From positions 75,564,610-75,628,609 of the forward strand of contig NC_088917.1 of NCBI RefSeq assembly GCF_963576675.1: DNA of 64,000 nt, read 5' to 3'. Shown here one piece after another: positions 56,860 through 64,000 of this stretch. The DNA comes from Euphorbia lathyris. Taxonomy: Eukaryota; Streptophyta; Magnoliopsida; Malpighiales; Euphorbiaceae. The notes below the pieces were generated by a model. The model ran no database searches and was not told where the DNA came from. It saw only the letters and a list, made by a program, of their open reading frames with translations. Position numbers and translations under genes: made by a program. Each line of letters opens with the position of its first letter. The stretch's first letter is position 1.

Positions 56860-59151
56860 GAGGGATCAAGTGAGAACCTCCTCTTAGGTGAGGATACTTT
56901 CTTAGGTGAGAACCACTAAAACTACGTAGTTTTGAGTCTAAAAATTAAACAAAAAACGCTGCTACCATTGGGGTTCAAACCTTGGACCACTTATTTACAC
57001 TCCAAATTACTTACCACTGAACCAATTACTTTCCTTGTGTAATATGTGCCGCGCTGATTAATATACCATCGCACTGTAGTTTTCATTGTTTAATATTTGA
57101 CACATGCACTTATTAATATTGATTAAATATGCATAATAATGAATTATTAATAGAAAAAAAAGAAATGTGCATAATAATGAATTATTAATAGAAAAAAAAT
57201 GTTCATAATAATGAATTATTAATAGAAAAAATTCAAGAACATGCTCCAATTTCTTATTTATTTAATTCCTTTATATTTTGTAATTTATGTTATATAAGAA
57301 AATATATTTTTTTAAACATACGTTATAACATATAATTTAACTTTTTTTTTTGAAACAACATATATTTTAACTTTTAAAACGCGAACTATGAAGTTTAGAA
57401 CGTACGACATATTTTTTAGAACATACGTTATGTTTTTTAGAACATGTGTTATGTTTTTTCGAACATGAGTTATAAATTATATTTTTGGAAAAAATGAAAA
57501 AACGATCCAAATATCTACTGATTTTTTTAGAACATTATACTTAATTTTTGGAACACAAACTACAAACTTTAGAACATACGTTATGTTTTTTAGAACATGT
57601 GTTATGTTTTTTCGAACATGAGTTATAAATTATATTTTTGGAACAAATGAAAAAACAATCCAGATATCTACTGATTTTTTTAGAACATTATACTTAATTT
57701 TTGGAGCACAAACTATAAACTTTAGAACATACGTTATGTTATTTAGAATATGAGTTATAAATTATATTATAGAACAAATGCAAAAATGGTTCATATATTT
57801 ACTGTTTTTTTAAACAACAATTGTTTTCCTTATCCATTATGGAGCGCGCTGATTAATATACCATTATCCATGTAGCTTCTATTGTTTAATATTAAACATA
57901 TGCACTTATTAAATATCGATTAAATGTGCATAATAATAAATTATTAATAGAAAAAAAAGAAATGTGCATAATAACGAATTATTAATAGAACAAAAAAATC
58001 CAAAAACATGCTCCAATTTTTTATTTATTTAATTCCTCTATATTTTTTGTAATTTATGTTTTTAAATGTTAAGGACGGAATTCTAAATAATGTTACATAA
58101 TTCTAAACTTTATAATTTATGTTCTCCAAATTAAGTATAATGTTTAAAAAAATCAGTAAATATCTCGATCATTTTTGCATTTGTTATATAATATAATTTA
58201 TAACTCATGTTCGAAAAAACGTAACGCATGTTCTAAAAAACATAACACATGTTCTAAAGTTTATAGTTTATGTTCCAAAAATTAAGTATAATGTTTTAAA
58301 AAAATCAGTAAATATCTGGATCGTTTTTTCATTTGTTTTATAATATAATTTATAACTCATGTTCGAAAAAACATAACACATGTTCTAAAAAAACATAACG
58401 TATGTTCTAAAAAATATATCGTACGTTCTAAACTTTATAGTTCGTGTTTGTTCTATAATATAATTTATAACCCATGTTCGAAAAAACATAACATATATTT
58501 TCTTATATAACATAAATTACAAAAATATAGAGGAATTAAATAAAAAATTAGAGCATGTTCTTATATTTTTTTCTATTAATAATTCATTATTATGCATATT
58601 TCTTTTTTTTCTATTAATAATTCATTATTATGCATATTTCTTTTTTTTTCTATTAATAATTCATTATTATGCATATTTAATCGATATTAATAAGTGCATG
58701 CGTCAAATATTAAATAATATTTAGAACATCGTCCTTAACATTTTAAAACATAAATTACAAAAATATGGAGGAATTAAATAAATAAGAAATTAGAGCATGT
58801 TCTTGGATTTTTTTTCTATTAATAATTAATTATTATGCACGTTTCTTTTTTTTCTATTAATAATTCATTATAATGCACATTTAATCGATATTAATAAGTG
58901 CATGCGTCAAATATTAAACAATAGAAGCTAGAAGTGCAGTGGTATATTAATCAGCGCGCGACATAACACACAAGAAAAGTAATTAGCTTAGTGGTAAGTA
59001 ATAAGGAGTGTAAACAAATGGTCCAAGGTTCAAACCCCTGTGGCAGTAGCATTTTTTTTTAATTTTTAGACTCAAAACTACGTAGTTTTAGGTGGTTCTC
59101 ACCTAAGCAAGTGTCCTCACCTAAGAAAGGGTTCTCACAAGAGCCCTCCTC
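56857..59151. mobile_element. 2.3-kb foldback element inserted in a (TA)n tract
   Basis: Starts GGGGAGGGATCAAGTGAGAACC and ends, inverted, GAGGAGGGCTCTTGTGAGAACC. Both continue with CTTAGGTGAGAACCAC, AAAACTACGTAGTTTT and a tRNA-like block (GTGGTAAGTAAT...GGTTCAAAC; 56965-57045 and 58975-59045). The complementarity runs almost to the centre near 57850-58020, with tandem sub-repeats such as GAATTATTAATAGAAAAAA and GAACATGAGTTATAAATTATA mirrored in each half. No protein is encoded. The target preference for (TA)n recalls Micron-type MULE derivatives, but the family is not established. Confidence 0.82.
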
Positions 59152-59474
59152 TATATATATATATTTATTAAAAAGAGAGTAATATTTATTTAAATAAAAA
59201 CAAAAAGAATTATAATTAGGTTAGACTTCTTTCTCTATGTATATATATGCTTTATAAAATCTGTTTGTTGGGGAGAAAAAGGAAACCGCAGAACATAAGA
59301 AGAAAAGGGAGGGTTTATTCTACATTTGCGGTTACATGTATTAATTCGAAGATAGATTATCATCGCTTGCTTTTTCCGATAGAGGTGGTTAATTAAATGT
59401 ACAATACCTTTAATTGTATGTTTGTTGCTATAATTGCTTATTGATTTGATTTATATGTTTGACATGTATACTTT

Positions 59475-59582
59475 ATATTTATGGTGATTGCGGTGACGTG
59501 AATGAATTGAATTTGATATTGATGGTTGATATTTATGATGATTGCGGTGACGTGAATGAATTGAATTTGATATTGATGGTTG
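59475..59582. repeat. 54-bp tandem duplication
   Basis: 59475-59528 is repeated at 59529-59582 with a single change (ATGGTGATTG against ATGATGATTG). Confidence 0.9.
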
Positions 59583-59758
59583 TAAGGACATGAATGGTTT
59601 TTAGATCGAGACCTATTGGGGATAGAATGGAAATCGTTGATAAACTTTGGATAAAGTGAAAGACTGAAAAATTACAAGAATAAGAGCTTAACTAGGATAG
59701 TATATTCAATGGTTGCGATTGAAATGAGAAAAATGAATATTGTGATCACGTGAAAAAT

Positions 59759-59869
59759 AAACACCGGGTATTTGTTACGATATGGTGTTAAGGTACCCGG
59801 TATTTGTTACGACAGGGTACCTAAAGATATGAGATGGGATACCGGGTATTTGTTACGACAGGGTATCCC
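59759..59869. repeat. Three hairpins with constant loop and changing stems
   Basis: The core CGGTATTTGTTACGA occurs three times. Each copy is enclosed by a different but self-complementary pair: AACACC/GGTGTT (59760-59789), GGTACCC/GGGTACC (59792-59821) and GGGATACC/GGTATCCC (59836-59869). Confidence 0.8.
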
Positions 59870-60071
59870 TTTTATAATTTCAGTCCCCAAGTTGTAAACT
59901 ATAATTGCAATTATCCCCTCAATTTGTTTATTTGGAAAAAATAATCCTCAAATGCCACATGCCAGTACATGATAACATGAGGTTAGTTATAAAGTTTTGA
60001 AGTTTAGGGATCAATTACAGTTGTTAGAAAACTTGAGGACTAAAAAATATTATCCTATTTTAAAAGAAAAT

Positions 60072-60695
60072 TATAAAACTGAGTCAAATTGGAGGCTCGT
60101 TTACATATTTAGACTTATTATATTATCTTTTACCAAATTAGACACTTTCAAATTACTTCCCCAAAATATCCTTAGTATATATATTACGACTTAACCAATT
60201 TTTCACTCCATTTCCCATCCTTTACAATCCAATTTCAGTTTCATACATCAATACATGATCCATAAATTTCCTTGTATATGTTAGTTTTGAGTATTTTAAA
60301 TTAGTTTGCACCTTTATCGAACGAATTTGCAGATTTTATCAGCTCGATGAGTTCGCAGTTTACGATTTTGCTTAACAGAAGAAGCAAAATCGTAAACTGC
60401 GAACCAGGAGTTTCTTCCGCTGCGAAACAAAATTGTGAACTACGAACCAACAGTTTACAATTTTGCTTAGCAGAAGAAGCAAAATCATGAACTACGAACC
60501 ATCATTTTCTTCCACTGCGAAGCAAAATCGTGAACTGTGACCCATCGGGTTGATAATATATTTTGGTTAAGTCATAATATATATACTAAGAGTATTTTTA
60601 AAAAGTCACAAATAAATAGTCTAGATATATAATATGAGGGTAATTGGTCTAAATATGTAAATGAGTCTCCAATTTGACCTAGTTTATAATGGGAA
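60072..60695. repeat. Non-autonomous element with inverted arms of about 130 bp
   Basis: The left arm has GAGTCAAATTGGAGGCTCG, TTTACATATTTAGAC and CTTAGTATATATATTACGACTTAACCAA; the right arm (60560-60690) is the inverse with few changes. Between them lies a hairpin-rich part (60320-60545) with a perfect 23-bp stem (60351-60373 with 60382-60404). Target duplication uncertain, possibly TA. Confidence 0.65.
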
Positions 60696-60957
60696 ATTTA
60701 CATACAGATTCACTTTTAAAAAAGTATCTACAATTATGTCAATTAATAATTTTGAATTATATCAAATTAGTAAAATTAGTATTTTTAATATATTTTAAGG
60801 ATTAGAATTGATAAATTATAGGTATAGGATATATTTTTTTAGGGTTTAAGATTTATGAATTAAGTGTAATATTTTTAAATTATAGTGTAAAATCATACTT
60901 TATTTGTAATATATAAAAAATAATGACATATTAATTAAGTTTACTGATATGATTTAA

Positions 60958-61160
60958 GGGTTAAATGCACCATTGGTCATTAAACTTATAGTTATCTCAA
61001 AATGGTCACTCAACTTCAATTTGTCTCAATGAAACCACTTAACTTTGAGTTTTGTCTCAATTAGGTCACTATAACGATTTCAGTGATTAAAAAACTTCGG
61101 GATGATGACATACGTGATACGTCAATATGAGACAACTCATATTTCTAACCGAGATGACAC
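60958..61160. repeat. Fragment of a GGTTAAATGCACC-type repeat
   Basis: Phrases such as GGTCATTAAACTTATAGTT, AAAATGGTCACTCAACTT and AATTAGGTCACTATAACG are typical of a common plant non-autonomous element. Only one end is visible. It partly resembles 10968-11467 in style. Confidence 0.4.
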
Positions 61161-61662
61161 ATGACATCCTCATATGCACCACCTAGTGTTATGTGCTCGT
61201 GAATAGGATCTCGTCACAAGTCTGTTCACTGAAAAAATCCCTCGATTTCCCTTATTGCTCCTGTTCTTCGTAGAACTTATTTTGAAAACTCAGTAGCAAT
61301 TTGTAAGAGATCGCTTAACTCTCTGTATTGGTTTTTAATTTAAAATTCTAGCTGCTATTAATCGATGGGAAATCCCCTTTTATACAGAGGTACAATTATT
61401 CTTAAACACCTAAGGTATCCTTAGCCAAAATGATCCTACCACAACTAGGATTCTACCAAAATTAAAAAGTCTAACCAATACTACCAGCAGAAAGAAAATG
61501 AAAACTAACCTAATTAAATAAGAAATATAGAAAAAAGTAAGAAAATAAGAAATTCTCGCAGGTGACGAGGGATACGATCACGTATACGATTTCAAGCGAC
61601 TAGGGTTCCAACCCTCTATGCGTCTGTTGTCCTTTTCTCTTTGATTCCCTATTTTCTGTAGC

Positions 61663-62400
61663 ATGCTCCTTGTGGCTGTTTCGATTGCTTGCTGCGCTAT
61701 GGATTTGGAAACGGCCTTTTTTCATGCGGTTACCATCGAGGAAGAAAATCAGCTCCGACTTGAGGTTCTAGATGACACACCGACAACATTGATAGGTCCA
61801 CCACGGTGGAGTTTTATTGGGAAATTTTACACTCGGTCGTTCAGGGTTCCAATAATGAAGAACACGCTCACTGAGTTATGGAGATCGACCAGGGGTTTGT
61901 GTATAGTGGATATTGCTCCCAATATTTTCCGCGTTGATTTTTTCCATCCCTTGGAATGAGACAGAGTCATCAAAGCGGGGCCATGCACCTTAGATCAACA
62001 TCTGCTACTTACAGAATGCATTCTTCCTGACCAAGATCCTCTATTGGTGCCGTTTCGGTTTACAAGCTTTTGGGTTCAGGTCTTCGATCTTCCCCCGGGT
62101 TACATGTCTGAAAGGGTTTGTGGAGGTTGATCCTAATAATTTTATTGGTGAATTGAGGTCATATATGAGGGTTAGAGTTAAAATTGATGTCACGAATCCT
62201 CTAAAATGGAAGATGCAAATTGGCAAGGCAAGTGGGGCTTTCTCATGGATTATATTCTGCTACGAAAGTCTCCCGACCTTTTTGTTTTTTGTGGATGCAT
62301 TGGACACCATGAGAGGTTCTGTGATAAACTGCTAGAAGTCTCAGATCCAACTAATGCAGTTTGTCTCTATGGGAGTTGGTTAAGGGCCTCTACTCGGAGA
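61663..62400 (+). pseudogene. LINE ORF1 (DUF4283 plus zinc knuckle)
   Basis: Frame one (61663-61959) holds GKFYTRSFRVPIMKNTLTEL and FRVDFFHPLE of a DUF4283 nucleic-acid-binding domain, then a stop. It continues as CTLDQHLLLTECILPDQDPL and FWVQVFDLPPGYMSE up to a frameshift near 62125, then RSYMRVRVKIDVTNPLKW. The knuckle appears in a second frame as FVFCGCIGHHERFC (62255-62320). At least two frameshifts and one stop. Confidence 0.78.
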
Positions 62401-62756
62401 TCGTAGACCCCTCCGTAATTGCGCTTCTTGCTAGTTGCCCCTCATGATAAGGTCCTCCAAGTTCAACAGACGAGGCTAAATTCCTAGACACTAAAGGCAG
62501 TTGATGTGGTTGCTGATCAAGGTATGATTCCAAGGTCTATTACTGGGGTGTCTGATACAGAGAAGGAAAATATTCAAGGACTAGAGAACATGAATTTCGA
62601 GGATCCACTGCTAGTAATCTCTGAGGTCAAACGTAAAAGGAAGAAAGTTTAGAGTGGTGCTCAGGTTCTGGAAACGAGTAGCACGTCTATGGAAGCTGCT
62701 GATATCCTATTTCACACTAATCAAACGGGCTCTGATGTTCAGACTCGCAAGGGGCC

Positions 62757-63164
62757 ATGAGTTTTATTAGTTGGAACTGTCGGGGCATGGGCAACCCTCA
62801 AACAGTTCGTATTTTGCTAGACCTGATCTCTGAATTTCGCCCTGATTTTGTTTTTCTGATGGAGGTTAAGTGTAACCAAGCTAAGATGGATATGATAAAA
62901 AGGAAGATTACATTTGATGGTTTGTTTTATGTGGCTCCGATCAATTGTGGGGGAGGTTTGACTCTTCTTTGGTGGGAAAGGGGTGCTGCTAAGCTGTTAC
63001 GTTTTTCCTCAAACTTCATTGATGTTTCTGTGTCTTTACAAGGTTTGCCGGAGTATCGATTAACTAGTTTTTACGGCTATCTTGAATTTCATCATCGTTG
63101 GATGTTGTGGGTGTTGGTCCCTTATAATGTGACAAGGTTAGTTTCAAGGGGGAGGGGGATATGA
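62757..63164 (+). pseudogene. LINE ORF2 N-terminus, APE-type endonuclease
   Basis: Starts MSFISWNCRGMGNPQTVRIL, the classic N-terminus of plant LINE ORF2, with the metal-binding N of the WNCRG motif and E in LMEVKCN. GGGLTLLWW and YRLTSFYGY follow. Similarity ends at about 63165, before the GDFN block. The open part is 135 codons of the roughly 1200 expected. Confidence 0.85.
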
Positions 63165-63179
63165 ACTATTTAAAATTTT

Positions 63180-64000
63180 GTCCATTAAGGCTGACTTCTT
63201 TTCTTAAGAAAATTTTTACATAGCGGTGCTAAGTAGTTTTAAGACACAAGCTTAGTCAACTCGTGACTAAGTCTGTTTCTTTCCTTGAATCAGGAGATAA
63301 CGCTTAAAGTCTATTCTTGAACTCAGCTTCTTAGTGCACTCAACTCAGCGTGAGTTCGTTACTTAGTCATTTTTATAGCAAGCAATATATAAAGGAGTTT
63401 AAGGGTTAGAAAGATGTTACTCAGTAGACATATTCTGGTTCGGCCTCTCCGCCTACGTCCAGTCCTCGGAACGCGTTCTGAGATTTTTGAATTCTCTACT
63501 GAGCTCTTTAAAGGTAGAGCACGAAACCTTTTATAATAGAAGCTGAGTATACAAGAGTACCTTCCTCTATACCTCTACTCACTCCTATAACTACCGCTGA
63601 GTACTATAACCGAGTACTCAGCCTCTCCTTTCTATTCTTCTAGAAATGATAAAGTGTTTGTCCTAAACAACAATTGCTAAGACACTTTAGATGATTGGAA
63701 TCACTCTAGACTTTTACACAATGATTGGAAATTGGTGTAAGATTTTGCTTTGCTTTTCTCACAGAACTTCAAGTATGAATTTGGTCAACGTTTCGACTAA
63801 TTGAAGATCTACATCGATTGAAGCAAATGAGAGGCCTTTATATAGTGACACTTCAAGCACCGGTAATTTCGAATTTCGAAATAACCGTTGGAGGCAAACG
63901 GCTTCCTGTCGTTGTCACTCTGGACATGCTTAGTGTCATTGGCCAATGAGAATCTTGCATCTTCTGTCTACGACAGTGCTCGACAGCTTTTCGTCCGATA
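63180..64000. mobile_element. Possible LTR-retrotransposon sequence
   Basis: The stretch contains CTCAG/CTGAG-rich phrases (TACTCAGTAGACAT, GCTGAGTATACAAGAG, GAGTACTCAGCC) and a TATA-like ATATATAAAGG (63388), and lies where the LINE stops. This style is seen in LTRs of some copia elements, but neither end nor a target duplication is in view, so the call is tentative. Confidence 0.3.

Larger units (their letters stand above)
61640..63170 (+). mobile_element. LINE 5' half (ORF1 and endonuclease start), truncated
   Basis: Plus-strand order is DUF4283 domain, zinc knuckle, then the beginning of ORF2. Similarity stops abruptly at about 63170, so reverse transcriptase and everything after are missing. 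Frames are broken in ORF1. Confidence 0.82.

Overview
The window is nuclear DNA of a flowering plant, most likely a eudicot. The genes carry many short introns with GT-AG borders, intergenic DNA is very AT-rich, and nearly everything between the genes is transposon-derived. I cannot fix the species from sequence alone.

Four host genes look intact. (1) A GH1 beta-glucosidase of the BGLU44-like type (11667-15885, +, 11 exons, 511 aa). (2) An EXO1B-type Rad2/XPG-family 5'-3' exonuclease (18274-23862, -, 12 exons, 556 aa) ending in a PCNA-interaction (PIP-box) motif. (3, 4) Two tandem RACK1 genes encoding seven-WD40 ribosomal scaffold proteins (42986-44990 and 49234-51184, both +, two exons, 324 aa each). 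The exon models were built by hand; every splice phase closes and each gene ends at a single stop.

Layout of the rest. 1-7.6 kb: a decayed LINE on the minus strand, split by a 1.82-kb solo LTR with a perfect 5-bp target duplication. 7.6-11.5 kb: small non-autonomous DNA elements. 16.6-18.1 kb: a 5'-truncated LINE with poly(A) and target duplication, then two Harbinger-type MITEs. 24-29.2 kb: an accordion-like repeat and a dead Ty1/copia pol, itself hit by a Pack-MULE that carries a GRF zinc-finger fragment and by a hAT MITE. 29.25-36.98 kb: a 7.7-kb Mutator-like element (MULE-1) sitting in the copia LTR. 37.3-39.9 kb: a second, truncated member of the same family (MULE-2) fused to a LINE. 40-61 kb: LINE RNase H remnants, MITEs, a 2.3-kb foldback element in a (TA)n tract, and segmental duplications around the RACK1 pair. 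61.6-63.2 kb: the 5' half of another LINE. 63.2-64 kb: possible LTR sequence.

The most interesting system is MULE-1. It encodes a transposase fused to an OTU cysteine-protease domain, an unknown 249-codon accessory ORF driven from behind two minisatellites, and, on the other strand, a 604-aa plant-mobile-domain (PMD) protein. The first introns of its two outer genes, one near each terminus, hold GC-rich cassettes of tandem palindromes. MULE-2 carries a similar cassette in the equivalent intron. The cassettes share border motifs but not their inner sequence. MULE-1 appears recently dead: it has one frameshift and two in-frame stops, and both stops are compatible with C-to-T decay.
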